DNA of 64,000 bases, from NCBI RefSeq assembly GCF_024758505.1, contig NZ_CP077970.1, positions 3,348,001 through 3,412,000 of the forward strand, read 5' to 3'. How positions within the stretch are numbered: position 1 is the stretch's first letter; each line of letters opens with the position of its first letter. The position numbers and the translations under genes were made by a program. Of this stretch, positions 16,669 through 25,738 are shown piece by piece. The stretch is from Bradyrhizobium arachidis (GTDB lineage Bacteria > Pseudomonadota > Alphaproteobacteria > Rhizobiales > Xanthobacteraceae). Under the pieces are notes generated by a model. It saw only the letters and a program-made list of their open reading frames with translations, had not been told where the DNA came from and searched no databases.

Positions 16669-17982
16669 TCAGGTCAGCCGCTTGAACCCGGAGTGAGCGA
16701 CGGGGCCGCGCAGCAGCTGCTTGACGGCCTTCTGGTCGACCGCGGTGCGCAGCTCCCGGAACACCTCGTTCACCGTTTCCAGATAGCGGTCGACATGGGC
16801 GTCGGTGTGCGACCACATCGCGTAGAACGAGCCGGTGGCGAGGATGCCGCGGTCCAGCATCATCTGCGTGAACAGCGTGCGCACCTCCTGCGCGGCGGGC
16901 AGGTCGAAGGCGAAATGGCCGAGCGGCGAGATACCGGAGACATGCAGCGGCATGCCGGTCGCCTGTGACGCCTCGGTCCAGCCCTTCTGGATGCGACTGC
17001 CGATCCGCATCAGGTGCCGGGCGACGTTCTGCTCGCGATGCTTGCGCAGGGTGGCAAGGGCTGCGACCGGGCCGACGCGCTCGGTCCATGCCGTCGAGCT
17101 CACGAAGGTCTCTTGGGCTGCGTCCATCACCGAGGCGCGGCCGACGATCGCGGCCATCGGAAAGCCGTTGGCGATGGCCTTGGCGAACACGGCCATGTCA
17201 GGGTCGACGCCGTAGGCGAGATGGGCGCCACCGGAATTGATGCGGAAGCCGGAGGTCACCTCGTCGAAGATCAGCGCGGCGCCGCAGCGGTCGGCGAGCG
17301 CGCGGATACCCTTGATGAAGGCCGGTTCGGGCTCGCTGGAGCGCACCGGCTCCATCACGATCGCGGCGAGCCGCTCGCCATGGGCGGCAACGATCGCCTC
17401 GATCTCGTCGAGCTTGTTGAAGTGGAACGGGTGCATCAGGCCGGCGAGACCGCGCGGCACGCCCTTGGTGTCGAGGCCCGGCAGCAGATGGCCGTCGAGC
17501 GCGGTGGTCTCGCCGAGATTGGCGCTGAGATACCAGTCGTGCCAGCCGTGATAGCCGCAGAACGCCACCATGTCGCGGCCGGTCGCCGCACGCGCGATGC
17601 GCACTGCGATCGCCATCGCCTCGCCGCCGGCGCGGCCGAAGCGCACCATGTCGGCCCAGGGATGCAGCTCGACCAGCAGTTCCGCGAGCTCGATGTCCTC
17701 GGCGCAGTTCAGGGTCGACATCGAGCCCATGTCGATCGCGGACTTCACCGCGGCATCGACGTCGGGATCGGCAAAGCCCAAAATGGTGGCGCCAATGCCG
17801 CAGTAGCTCATGTCGAGATAGGTCTTGCCGTCGAGGTCGACGACTTCGGCGCCCTTGGCCGATTTGAAATAGGTCGGCCACTGCTCCGGCAGGAACATTT
17901 CCGGCCGCTTTGAGAGCAATTGCGTCCCGCCGGGCATGACCTTGCGCGCGCGTCGGTAAAGCGTTTGGCCGGTGCTCGACAT
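16669..17982 (-). CDS. Class III PLP aminotransferase (glutamate-1-semialdehyde aminomutase-like)
   Basis: A 437-residue fold-type I PLP enzyme of class III. LIFDEVTSGFR carries the Asp that contacts the pyridine ring, and FAKAIANGFPMAA carries the Schiff-base Lys. FCGYHGWHDWY is another family block. The family includes glutamate-1-semialdehyde aminomutase, but this copy sits with sugar genes, so it may aminate a keto sugar or a side-chain precursor. ATG at 17982 has an AGGAGA ribosome-binding site; the in-frame region upstream is not conserved-looking. It follows the glycosyltransferase gene on the same strand after a 168-base gap with a palindromic repeat. Confidence 0.85.
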   Translation of the reverse strand: MSSTGQTLYRRARKVMPGGTQLLSKRPEMFLPEQWPTYFKSAKGAEVVDLDGKTYLDMSYCGIGATILGFADPDVDAAVKSAIDMGSMSTLNCAEDIELAELLVELHPWADMVRFGRAGGEAMAIAVRIARAATGRDMVAFCGYHGWHDWYLSANLGETTALDGHLLPGLDTKGVPRGLAGLMHPFHFNKLDEIEAIVAAHGERLAAIVMEPVRSSEPEPAFIKGIRALADRCGAALIFDEVTSGFRINSGGAHLAYGVDPDMAVFAKAIANGFPMAAIVGRASVMDAAQETFVSSTAWTERVGPVAALATLRKHREQNVARHLMRIGSRIQKGWTEASQATGMPLHVSGISPLGHFAFDLPAAQEVRTLFTQMMLDRGILATGSFYAMWSHTDAHVDRYLETVNEVFRELRTAVDQKAVKQLLRGPVAHSGFKRLT

Positions 17983-18102
17983 TGGATTCTCCTGCGCGGA
18001 AGGCAAGCGGTGGATACCGCAAGCCCTCCGGTCAGGCAAGGTGCCGGGGAGGAGGGCCTGCATGCTTGAAATCGGCGCACATCGCGCTTTAGCTCTTTGT
18101 TT

Positions 18103-18152
18103 GAGCATGATCTTTTCGGAAAACCGCTGCGCACTTTTCCGGATCATGCTTC
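18103..18152. repeat. Imperfect inverted repeat (GAGCATGATC...GATCATGCTTC)
   Basis: Left arm GAGCATGATC at 18103-18112 followed by CGGAAAA; right arm TTTTCCGGATCATGCTTC at 18135-18152, which is its imperfect complement around a short GC-rich loop. The right arm runs into the stop codon of the glycosyltransferase gene on the minus strand. Elements of this look are common between genes in Bradyrhizobium-like genomes (from memory, not searched). It could act as a transcript 3' end structure. Confidence 0.65.
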
Positions 18153-19362
18153 AGCGGCGTGTCCTTGCCTGATCGACCTCGCTGACGACCTCGCGATAGC
18201 GGGAGAGAGCGACATCCTCGCGATATTTCTCGGCAACGCCGGCCGCACGAACGCCCTTGTCCATCGTGGCCTGCCGATCGCGCGCCGCCTCGCGAATCGC
18301 GCGCGCGAGCTCGGCGGGATTTTCCGGCGGGACCACCCATCCGATCGCCTCTTCGCCGAGCACGAGCGCGCCTTCCGAATTTGCCTCCGAGGTGACGGCG
18401 ACCGGTCGGCCGACGGCGAGGATGTTGTAGAGGCGGCTCGGGATCGAGACGCCGGCAATATGCCGGCGATAGGGGATGACCCAGAGATCGGCGGCCGACA
18501 GGAATTCGACGAGTTCGTCTTCAGGCACTGGCTCGAGGATCGTGACGTTCTCGAGCCGGTCCTTGGCATAGAGATCGTTGAGCGCGCCCCAGCCCACGCC
18601 CCAGCCGGACAGGACGAAATGAATGTCCGTCTCGTTCCGCAGCAGGCGCGCCGCTTCGAAGACCGTTGCGGGGTCGTGGGTGAAGCCGAGATTGCCCGAC
18701 AGGCCGACGATGAATCTGGCGGGATCCGGCGCGCGGAAGCGGCTGGCCGGATCAATCTTGCGATATCCGATCGGGATCAGCGCCCAGTTCGGAATGAAGT
18801 GAAGCTGGCTTGCCACGACGCCGCGATATTTTTCGATGAGCGGCGGTACGTCACGACCGATCACGATGATCGCGTCCAGACGCCGGAACAGCAGCGTGTT
18901 GGCAAAGCGGATCAGCCGGACTGCGAGCGAGTTGGAGCGGACCATGCCGGCGGCCTCGAGCGCCTCCGGATAGAGGTCGTAGATCAGGAGCATGGCCTTT
19001 GCGCCCCGCAGCCTGGCTGCAAGCAGCACGGTGTAGGGCAGGGTGAACGGCGTGGTGACGCAGAACACGATGTCTTCGGACCTTGCCTGTCGCAGCACGG
19101 AGAAGAACATCTGTGCCGCAAGCAGGCAGATGGCCGCCGCACGCTGGAGAAGCGCGGACTTGCGCGGATTCCAGCTCTTGAGTTCGACGATTTCGGGCTT
19201 GCCCGGCTGGGTCGCCGCGCGCGAGCCTGGTGTCGCTGATATCACGACGACCGGACGATCCCTTGCGAGGCTCTCGGCGATCTTGCCGACATAGACCGCC
19301 GTCGTCGTCGCATCAGGCGGATAGAACTGGGCCGCGATGATCAGCTTTGCGGGAGTGTCCAT
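18151..19362 (-). CDS. Glycosyltransferase family 4 (WbuB-like)
   Basis: A 403-residue GT-B glycosyltransferase. The N-terminal domain starts IIAAQFYPPDATTTAVY, typical of WbuB-type enzymes. The C-terminal domain shows GLSGNLGFTHDPATVFEAA and the sugar-nucleotide-binding stretch around SIPSRLYNILAVGRPV, with a Glu in the NSEGALVLGEE segment. It transfers a sugar from a nucleotide donor to a lipid-linked glycan at the cytoplasmic face. Immediate upstream genes make GDP-L-fucose, so fucose or a derivative is a plausible donor, but family 4 members use many donors. It is 23 bases downstream of fcl and therefore in its operon. Confidence 0.9.
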   Translation of the reverse strand: MDTPAKLIIAAQFYPPDATTTAVYVGKIAESLARDRPVVVISATPGSRAATQPGKPEIVELKSWNPRKSALLQRAAAICLLAAQMFFSVLRQARSEDIVFCVTTPFTLPYTVLLAARLRGAKAMLLIYDLYPEALEAAGMVRSNSLAVRLIRFANTLLFRRLDAIIVIGRDVPPLIEKYRGVVASQLHFIPNWALIPIGYRKIDPASRFRAPDPARFIVGLSGNLGFTHDPATVFEAARLLRNETDIHFVLSGWGVGWGALNDLYAKDRLENVTILEPVPEDELVEFLSAADLWVIPYRRHIAGVSIPSRLYNILAVGRPVAVTSEANSEGALVLGEEAIGWVVPPENPAELARAIREAARDRQATMDKGVRAAGVAEKYREDVALSRYREVVSEVDQARTRR

Positions 19363-19385
19363 GTGCGAGCTGCGATCCTCGCCGG

Positions 19386-20357
19386 TCAGGCGTGGGGCTG
19401 TGAAAGCCCTTTGGCCTGGCTCTCCGCCAGATAGGCCGTGTAGGCGCGGCGGATGCCGTCCTCCAGCGAGGTTTTGGCGCGCCAGCCGAGCTTGTCGAGG
19501 CGGCTGATGTCGAGCAGCTTGCGCGGCGTGCCGTCGGGGCGCGAGGTGTCGAAGGAGATCTCGCCGCGATAGCCGACCGCGGCGGCAACCACGCGGGCGA
19601 ATTCGGCGATGGTGATGTCCTCACCGGTGCCGACATTGACGAGCTCCGCGCTCGAATAGGTCTTCATCAGGTGCACGCAGGCGTCCGCCATGTCGTCGAC
19701 ATAGAGAAACTCGCGCCGCGGCGTGCCGGTGCCCCAGACCACGACGTTCGCGGCGCCCGAGAGCTTTGCCTCGTGAAACCGGCGGATCAGCGCGGCGACG
19801 ACGTGGCTGTATTCGGGATGGTAGTTGTCGCCGGGACCGTAGAGATTGGTCGGCATGACGCTGACGAAGTCGCTGCCGTACTGGCTGCGGTAGGCCTCCG
19901 CCATCTTGATGCCCGCGATCTTGGCGATCGCATAGGGCTCGTTGGTTGGCTCGAGCGGGCCCGTCAGCATCGAATCCTCGCGCAGCGGCTGCGCCGCGAG
20001 TTTTGGGTAGATGCAGGAGGAGCCCAAAAACATCAGCTTCTCCGCGCCATTGAGATGCGCGGCGTGGATGACGTTCGCGGCAATGGCGATGTTGTCGTAG
20101 ATGAACTCGGCGCGCAGCGTGTTGTTGGCGACGATGCCGCCGACCTTGGCGGCGGCCAGAAAGATCACCTGCGGCCGCGTCTTCGCGAACCAGTCGAACA
20201 CCGCGGCCTGGTTGCAGAGATCGACCTCGCTGCGGCTCGTCGTGACGAGCTTCGCATCCTCTTGCGCGAGCCGGCGCAGAAGCGCGCCGCCGACCATGCC
20301 GCGATGGCCGGCGACATAGACGCTCTTGCCCTTCAGCTCAAACGGAGTGCTTGCCAT
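19386..20357 (-). CDS. fcl: GDP-L-fucose synthase
   Basis: A 323-residue bifunctional 3,5-epimerase/4-reductase that converts GDP-4-keto-6-deoxymannose to GDP-L-fucose with NADPH. The N-terminal [18 protein letters not shown] is diagnostic, as are [10 protein letters not shown] (catalytic Ser), [11 protein letters not shown] (Tyr-xxx-Lys) and [14 protein letters not shown]. The length matches the family. ATG at 20357 lies 20 bases inside the end of gmd, so the two are translationally coupled and perform successive steps. GDP-fucose can feed lipopolysaccharide, exopolysaccharide or Nod factor decoration; the neighbouring genes favour a surface glycan. Confidence 0.96.
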   Translation of the reverse strand: MASTPFELKGKSVYVAGHRGMVGGALLRRLAQEDAKLVTTSRSEVDLCNQAAVFDWFAKTRPQVIFLAAAKVGGIVANNTLRAEFIYDNIAIAANVIHAAHLNGAEKLMFLGSSCIYPKLAAQPLREDSMLTGPLEPTNEPYAIAKIAGIKMAEAYRSQYGSDFVSVMPTNLYGPGDNYHPEYSHVVAALIRRFHEAKLSGAANVVVWGTGTPRREFLYVDDMADACVHLMKTYSSAELVNVGTGEDITIAEFARVVAAAVGYRGEISFDTSRPDGTPRKLLDISRLDKLGWRAKTSLEDGIRRAYTAYLAESQAKGLSQPHA

Positions 20358-21423
20358 GGGCGATCTCCCGCTTGGCCTCGGCCAGATCGCTCGCCATCAT
20401 CTCCTGCACGAGCTGGGCGAACGTCCGCTTCGGTTTCCAGCCAAGCTGCTTGCGGGCCTTGCTGGCGTCGCCGATGAGAAGATCGACCTCGGTGGGGCGG
20501 AAATAGGTCGGATCGATGCGCACGACCGTCTTGCCGTTCTTGCGGTCGACACCGGTTTCCTCGACGCCCGTACCCCGCCACTCGATCTGTCGGCCCACTT
20601 CGGCAAAGGACAGCTCGACCATCTCGCGGACCGAGTGGGTCTCGCCGGTCGCGAGCACGAAGTCGTCGGGCTTCTCGGCCTGCAGGATCATATGCATACC
20701 CTCGACATAGTCCTTGGCATGGCCCCAGTCGCGCTTGGCCTCGAGATTGCCGAGATAGAGCGTGTCCTCGATCCCGAGCTCGATGCGGGCGACGCCGCGG
20801 GTGATCTTGCGGGTGACGAAGGTCTCGCCGCGGATCGGGCTCTCGTGATTGAACAGGATGCCGTTCGAGGCAAACATGCCGTAGGCTTCGCGGTAGTTCA
20901 CTGTGATCCAGTAGCCGTAGAGCTTTGCCACGCCGTAGGGCGAGCGCGGATAGAACGGCGTGGTCTCCTTCTGCGGAACCTCCTGCACCAGGCCGTAGAG
21001 CTCGGAGGTGGAGGCCTGATAGAAGCGCGTCTCCTTTTCCATGCCGAGGATGCGGATGGCCTCGAGCAGCCGAAGCACGCCGATCCCGTCGGCATTGGCG
21101 GTGTATTCTGGGCTTTCGAAGCTGACGCCGACATGGCTCTGGGCGGCGAGGTTGTAGATCTCGGTCGGCCTGATCTGCTGCATGAGCCGGATCAGGTTGG
21201 TTGAATCAGTCATGTCGCCATAGTGCATCAGGAACGGCACCTCGCCGACATGCGGGTCCTGGTAGAGATGGTCGACGCGCGCGGTGTTGAAGGAGGATGA
21301 CCGCCGCTTGATGCCGTGCACGACATAGCCGAGCGACAGCAGATGTTCGGCCAAATACGCGCCGTCCTGTCCGGTCACGCCGGTGATCAAGGCGACGCGC
21401 TGTTTGGAGTCTTGAGCAGTCAT
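20338..21423 (-). CDS. gmd: GDP-mannose 4,6-dehydratase
   Basis: A 361-residue extended SDR that makes GDP-4-keto-6-deoxy-D-mannose from GDP-mannose. The family start [19 protein letters not shown] is unmistakable, followed by [41 protein letters not shown] and the [10 protein letters not shown] catalytic Tyr/Lys. The C-terminal [15 protein letters not shown] block is also present. The length equals known Gmd proteins. It heads the minus-strand operon gmd-fcl-glycosyltransferase. A weak promoter candidate lies about 65 bases upstream. Confidence 0.97.
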   Translation of the reverse strand: MTAQDSKQRVALITGVTGQDGAYLAEHLLSLGYVVHGIKRRSSSFNTARVDHLYQDPHVGEVPFLMHYGDMTDSTNLIRLMQQIRPTEIYNLAAQSHVGVSFESPEYTANADGIGVLRLLEAIRILGMEKETRFYQASTSELYGLVQEVPQKETTPFYPRSPYGVAKLYGYWITVNYREAYGMFASNGILFNHESPIRGETFVTRKITRGVARIELGIEDTLYLGNLEAKRDWGHAKDYVEGMHMILQAEKPDDFVLATGETHSVREMVELSFAEVGRQIEWRGTGVEETGVDRKNGKTVVRIDPTYFRPTEVDLLIGDASKARKQLGWKPKRTFAQLVQEMMASDLAEAKREIAHGKHSV

Positions 21424-21486
21424 AGCTGTTTCCAGGCACCCGGCTTGCGATTGACGGGGTTGCGTATCCTACTTTTCTCGCGGTGT

Positions 21487-21552
21487 CTTGTTTTCCAGCG
21501 GGACGCGATTGTCAAGCAAATGTCCCCGCTCGTTCAAGGAGTTACAGCGGGG
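21487..21552 (-). promoter_or_regulatory. Candidate promoter and hairpin upstream of gmd
   Basis: On the minus strand TTGACA at 21515-21510 is followed after 17 bases by AACAAG at 21492-21487, a perfect -35 with a poor -10. Just upstream is a hairpin with arms CCCCGCT (21524-21530) and AGCGGGG (21546-21552), which could end transcripts from the HAD gene but lacks a T run. Weak evidence. Confidence 0.3.
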
Positions 21553-21631
21553 ATTGAAACCAACCGGCAGCGCGAGGCGGACGACTGGGACGAATCTACC
21601 AGTTCCCACCGCTCGACCGGAATGGGAGAGC

Positions 21632-22150
21632 TCAGGCGAGCTTCAGCGCCTCGCACACGAAGGTCGCGAGATTGCCGTTCCGAAACAACAGGCCGCGGAT
21701 GCCGGCGGCGCGCGCCGCCTCCAGGTCGCGCTCCTGATCGCCGATCAGGAGGCTACCGTCGGCTGCGACGGGAAAACGCTTCATCAGGTCGGTGATCATG
21801 CCGGGCCCGGGCTTGCGCCGGTCGCTGTCGCGCCGATAGCGCTCGACGACGGCCTCGGGATGATCGGGGCAATACTCGAACGCATCGATATGCGCGCCAA
21901 CCGCGGCGAGCTCCTCCGCCATCCAGCGGTGGAGGGCCTGCACGTCGCTCTCCTCATAGAAGCCGCGGGCGACGCCGGATTGGTTGGTGACGACGAAGGC
22001 GAAATAGCCAGCCTCGTTCACGAGCCTGACCGCTTCGCGCGCGCCGTCGATCCATTTGAACTTGCTGGCCTCGAAGAGGTAGCCCGCGTCGTGATTGAGG
22101 ACGCCGTCACGATCGAAGAAGACGGCCGGGCGTGTCGATGTCGTCGTCAT
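21632..22150 (-). CDS. HAD-IIIA phosphatase, GmhB-like, with altered zinc site
   Basis: A 172-residue HAD phosphatase resembling D-glycero-D-manno-heptose-1,7-bisphosphate 7-phosphatase. Motif I is FFDRDGVLN with the nucleophile Asp, VVTNQSGVARG is motif II, and RRKPGPGM plus LLIGDQERDLEAA give motifs III and IV. GmhB normally has four zinc ligands, a CxH pair and a CxC pair. Here CPDH is present but the second pair before RKPGPGM reads SDR, so two cysteines are missing. It probably removes phosphate from a sugar phosphate for glycan synthesis. ATG at 22150 (MTTTSTRP) is preferred over one at 22162. Confidence 0.85.
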   Translation of the reverse strand: MTTTSTRPAVFFDRDGVLNHDAGYLFEASKFKWIDGAREAVRLVNEAGYFAFVVTNQSGVARGFYEESDVQALHRWMAEELAAVGAHIDAFEYCPDHPEAVVERYRRDSDRRKPGPGMITDLMKRFPVAADGSLLIGDQERDLEAARAAGIRGLLFRNGNLATFVCEALKLA

Positions 22151-22236
22151 GGGGTGCCGCAATAGGTGTTTGCGGCCCTTGTTCGCCGTCCCAGGGGCGG
22201 CTTGTCAAGGATGTCGGCAAACGCGCAGGACGGCGC

Positions 22237-23460
22237 CTAGCGCTCGTCGGCGATCACCTTGCCGTCGTTCGGCAGCGCGCCCGGGTTCACCAGTTCGACG
22301 GCGCCGCCGAGCTTGGTTACGGCGCGCAAGGTGGCCGCGATCTCCGCGCGTAGCGCCTCGCTTACGGCCGCTGTTTCCGCCTTGAGCGTCATCGCGTCGG
22401 TCTCGCCCTGGCGGGAGACGACGAGACGCAGGCGGCCCAGCGCGGGGTGGCGTTTGGCAATATCGGCGACCTGCTCGGGGCGCACGAACATGCCTTTGAC
22501 CTTGGTGGTCTGGTCGGCGCGGCCCATCCAGCCCTTGATGCACATATTGGTGCGGCCGCAATTGCTCGTGCCGTGCAGCGCCGCAGTGAGATCGCCGAGC
22601 GCAAGCCGGATCCAGGGATGGTGCGGATCGAGCGAGGTCACCACGATCTCGCCGACGTCACCCGGCGCGACGGGATCGCCGGTGCCGGGCTTGACGATTT
22701 CGAAGATCAGGTCCTCGTTGACGACCATGCCCTCGCGCGCTGCGGTCTCGAATGCGATCAGGCCGAGATCGGCGGTGCCAAAAGCCTGGTAGGCGTCGAT
22801 GCCGCGCGACTTGATCTCGGCCTGGAGCGAAGGCGGAAACGCGGCGCCTGAAACCAGCGCGCGCTTGATCGAGGAGACGTCGCGCCCGGCGCTCGCGGCC
22901 GCATCGAGCAAGATCTTCAAAAAGTCCGGTGTGCCACTGTAGCCGATGGGACGGTAGGCCTCGATCAGCTCGAACTGCTGCTCGGTATTGCCGGGGCCGG
23001 CCGGGATCACCGCGCAGCCGAGCGCACGCGCCGACGAATCGAAGATGAAACCGCCGGGGGTGAGGTGGTAGCTGAAGGTGTTGAGCACGACATCGCCGGG
23101 CCGGAAACCGGCGGCGTAAAGCGCCCGCGCCCCGCGCCAGGGATCGTCCTGGCGTCCTTCCGGCTCGAAGATCGGGCCGGGCGAAGTGAACAGACGCGCG
23201 AACGATCCGGGAGGCTGCGCCACGAAGCCGCCGAACGGTGCGGACGCTTTGTGCAGGACCGGCAGTTCCGACTTGCGCAGCACCGGCAGGCCCGCCAGTG
23301 CCGCGCGGGACGTCACTGAGGCTGGATCAAGGCCCTTCATCCGTTCCGCATAGGCCGGGGCCGCCATCGCGCTCTTGAGGACATTGGGCAGCCGGGCGAA
23401 CAAATCGGCCTCGCGCGTGGCCGGGTCGCGCGTCTCAAGAGCGTCGTAATGGGCGGTCAT
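22237..23460 (-). CDS. PaaK/CapK-like adenylate-forming enzyme
   Basis: A 407-residue member of the phenylacetate-CoA ligase-like (PaaK) branch of AMP-forming enzymes. FGTADLGLIAFE corresponds to the adenylate-binding YG(x)TE region, GDVGEIVVTSLDP to the following core motif, and GRADQTTKVKGMFV to the hinge with downstream catalytic region. The usual Ser/Thr-rich ATP loop is replaced by FTSPGPIFEPEG. PaaK-like CapK proteins occur in polysaccharide loci, but a CoA ligase for an aromatic or other acid is equally possible. ATG at 23460 has GAGGA upstream. It is divergent from the AGE-family gene by 86 bases. Confidence 0.78.
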   Translation of the reverse strand: MTAHYDALETRDPATREADLFARLPNVLKSAMAAPAYAERMKGLDPASVTSRAALAGLPVLRKSELPVLHKASAPFGGFVAQPPGSFARLFTSPGPIFEPEGRQDDPWRGARALYAAGFRPGDVVLNTFSYHLTPGGFIFDSSARALGCAVIPAGPGNTEQQFELIEAYRPIGYSGTPDFLKILLDAAASAGRDVSSIKRALVSGAAFPPSLQAEIKSRGIDAYQAFGTADLGLIAFETAAREGMVVNEDLIFEIVKPGTGDPVAPGDVGEIVVTSLDPHHPWIRLALGDLTAALHGTSNCGRTNMCIKGWMGRADQTTKVKGMFVRPEQVADIAKRHPALGRLRLVVSRQGETDAMTLKAETAAVSEALRAEIAATLRAVTKLGGAVELVNPGALPNDGKVIADER

Positions 23461-23546
23461 GGCTGGTCCTCGAGAGGTTTGCATCCGTTGCACGCTGCGT
23501 CGTGCGTGCTATCAGACGGCATTTGCTCTGGAATGGAGATGACGGG

Positions 23547-24698
23547 ATGGCCGGCGAACCGATCAACGCGGCGGAAGATGCCGCCGACGTCGTCGCCCGA
23601 TTGAAGCAGCGGATGATCGACCACGCGCTGCCGCTGTGGTCGACGGAGGGCTGGGATAAGTCCTCCGGCGGCTTCATCGACCGGCTGCACAGGGACGGCA
23701 CGGCCGATCGCATGGCGCCGCGGCGCGTGTTCGTGCAGGCGCGCCAGATCTGGTGCTACGCCAAGGCCGCGCAGATGGGCTGGTATCCGCAGGGACGCGC
23801 CATCGCGCTGAAGGGGCTCGAGCATCTGCTCAGCAGGGCCAAGGCGCCCGATGGCAAACCTGGCTATGTCCACAGGCTGACGCCTGACGGCGCGGTGCTG
23901 GACGCGCGGCGCGACGCCTACGACCACGCCTTCATCCTGCTCGCGCTCGCGAGCGTCTACGCGCTCGACCGCGATGCACAGGTTCGCACCGAGATTGACG
24001 CGCTGCTTGCATTCCTCGACAGCGGTTTGCGCTCGCCGCATGGCGGTGTTCACGAGAGCTTGCCGGTGTCGATGCCGCGGCGGCAAAACCCGCAGATGCA
24101 TCTGTTCGAGGCGATGATCGCGTGCTTCGACGCGACCCACGACCTGTCGTTCCAGAACCGCGCCGGCGAATTTTTTGCGCTGTTCCTCGCCAATCTCTAC
24201 GACAAGCAGAAGCGCGTGCTCGGCGAATATTTTGAGGAGGACTGGTCCAGAATCGAGCCGGTCAGCGTCGAGCCCGGGCACCAGGCGGAGTGGGCCTGGC
24301 TGTTGAAGGGTTTTGAGCGCATCACGGGTTGCCCGACCGGGCAGCGGCGCGGCGAGCTTCTCGAAACCGCGCTGCGCTATCGCGATGCCGCGACCGGCTG
24401 TCTGGTCGACGAGGGCGACGTCGCCGGCAACGTCCGGCGCGATACGCGGCGGTTGTGGCCGCAGACCGAAATGGCGAAGGCGTGGATCGCGCAGGCCGAA
24501 GGCGGCGAGGCGGGCGCGGCCGACGAGGCGCGCGCGGCGCTGGTGCGGCTCGAACGTCATTACCTCAGCCATCCCGTTGCGGGCGGCTGGTACGATCAGT
24601 TCGACCGCGACGGAAACTCGCTGGTCGACACCATTCCTGCGTCGTCGTTCTATCATGTTCTTTGCGCGGTCACGGAAGCCGAGCAGGTGCTGAGCTGA
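23547..24698 (+). CDS. AGE family sugar epimerase/isomerase
   Basis: A 383-residue (alpha/alpha)6-barrel protein of the N-acylglucosamine 2-epimerase / mannose isomerase family. Typical blocks are SGGFIDRLHRDG, RRVFVQARQIWCY, NPQMHLFEAMIA and VEPGHQAEWAWLL, the last two holding the conserved catalytic His residues, and LWPQTEMAKAW. Family members interconvert mannose/fructose, ManNAc/GlcNAc or their phosphates. Being close to the GDP-mannose-using gmd and to a ManNAc-forming NeuC, it may supply hexose or hexosamine, but the substrate is undecided. ATG at 23547 has a GGAG site upstream; an earlier in-frame ATG at 23502 is less likely. Confidence 0.87.
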   Translation: MAGEPINAAEDAADVVARLKQRMIDHALPLWSTEGWDKSSGGFIDRLHRDGTADRMAPRRVFVQARQIWCYAKAAQMGWYPQGRAIALKGLEHLLSRAKAPDGKPGYVHRLTPDGAVLDARRDAYDHAFILLALASVYALDRDAQVRTEIDALLAFLDSGLRSPHGGVHESLPVSMPRRQNPQMHLFEAMIACFDATHDLSFQNRAGEFFALFLANLYDKQKRVLGEYFEEDWSRIEPVSVEPGHQAEWAWLLKGFERITGCPTGQRRGELLETALRYRDAATGCLVDEGDVAGNVRRDTRRLWPQTEMAKAWIAQAEGGEAGAADEARAALVRLERHYLSHPVAGGWYDQFDRDGNSLVDTIPASSFYHVLCAVTEAEQVLS

Positions 24699-24713
24699 GC
24701 TGCTTTCTCTGAC

Positions 24714-24758
24714 GCGTTTTCTTCACGCGAACCGGTTCCCACTTCGCTCGACAACGCT
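24714..24758. repeat. Intergenic repeat element, copy A
   Basis: A 45-base element beginning GCGTTTTCTTCACGCG. Its last 20 bases (24739-24758) match the reverse complement of 40751-40770 with one mismatch, so the window holds two related copies. It lies between the convergent AGE-family and livF genes and overlaps the livF stop codon (24757-24759). Confidence 0.6.
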
Positions 24759-25593
24759 ATAGCCACCGCTTGCGCCGCTTGAAACTCTTGAGGTTCTTGA
24801 AACTCTTGCGCTGGTCGCCGGCGCCGCCGAGGTAGAATTCCTTGACGTCCTCGTTGTCGCGCAGCTCGTCCGCGGTGCCGTCGAGCACGACCTTGCCCTG
24901 CTCCATGATGTAGCCGTGGCTCGCGACCGAGAGAGCGGCGCGCGCGTTCTGCTCGACCAGCAAAATGGTGACGCCGAGGTCGCGGTTGATCTTCTTGATG
25001 ATCGCGAAGACTTCCTTGACCAGCAGCGGCGACAGTCCCATCGACGGCTCGTCCATCAAGATCATCTTCGGGCGCGCCATCAGCGCGCGGCCGATCGCCA
25101 GCATCTGCTGCTCGCCGCCGGAGAGATAGCCGGCGAGGCCCGTGCGCTCCTTCAAGCGCGGAAAATAGTTGAAGACCATGTCGAGATCGGAATCGACCTC
25201 GCGGTCCTTGCGGGTGAAGGCGCCGAGCTTGAGGTTTTCCAGCGACGTCATGTCGGCGACGATGCGCCGGCCCTCCATCACCTGGAAGATGCCGCGGCGG
25301 ACGATCTTGTCAGGGTCGATGCCGTTGATACGCTCGCCGTCGAACACGATCTCGCCGCGCGTGACTTCGCCGTCCTCGGTCTTGAGAAGACCGGAGATCG
25401 CCTTCAGCGTCGTCGACTTGCCGGCGCCATTGGCGCCGAGCAGCGCCACGATCGCGCCCTTCGGCACCTCGAGGCTGAGGCCTCGCAGCACCAGGATGAC
25501 GTCGTCATAGACGACCTCGATGTTGCGCACGCCGAGGAGAGGTGCGGGGGCGGCGCTGGGTGCGGGGCGGATAGCTTCGGCGGTTTGGGTCAT
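24757..25593 (-). CDS. livF: Branched-chain amino-acid-type ABC transporter ATPase LivF
   Basis: A 278-residue ABC ATPase of the LivF type. Walker A is LGANGAGKST, the Q-loop region follows, the ABC signature is YLSGGEQQMLAIGRAL, and Walker B is MILMDEPSMGL; a VEQNA switch His-region equivalent is typical of LivF. It powers uptake together with LivG, LivH and LivM. The N-terminal 20 residues and the Lys/Arg-rich tail (SFKNLKSFKRRKRW) extend beyond the usual length of about 235. It is the last gene of a minus-strand operon starting at 32008. The substrate is set by the binding protein upstream. Confidence 0.93.
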   Translation of the reverse strand: MTQTAEAIRPAPSAAPAPLLGVRNIEVVYDDVILVLRGLSLEVPKGAIVALLGANGAGKSTTLKAISGLLKTEDGEVTRGEIVFDGERINGIDPDKIVRRGIFQVMEGRRIVADMTSLENLKLGAFTRKDREVDSDLDMVFNYFPRLKERTGLAGYLSGGEQQMLAIGRALMARPKMILMDEPSMGLSPLLVKEVFAIIKKINRDLGVTILLVEQNARAALSVASHGYIMEQGKVVLDGTADELRDNEDVKEFYLGGAGDQRKSFKNLKSFKRRKRWL

Positions 25594-25612
25594 GCTTCCT
25601 AATTCTCCGCGG

Positions 25613-25712
25613 TCGTCGCCCGGCTCGACCGGGCGACCCAGTATTCCAGAGACGCCCGACGTTCCCTGAGAAGCCGCGGCGTACTGGATCCCCCGCTTTC
25701 GCGGGGGATGAC
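25613..25712. repeat. Composite palindromic intergenic element
   Basis: Two hairpins flank a middle segment: GTCGCCCGG (25615-25623) with CCGGGCGAC (25629-25637), and CCCCCGC (25690-25696) with GCGGGGG (25701-25707). CAGTA and TACTG sequences lie inward as a third weak pairing. It sits inside the operon between the binding-protein gene and livF. The look is that of the GC-rich palindromes common in Bradyrhizobium-like genomes. It may lower or stabilise expression of one part of the transcript. Confidence 0.7.
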
Positions 25713-25738
25713 AGTTGTGCGTGAGGCGAGCGTCGAGC

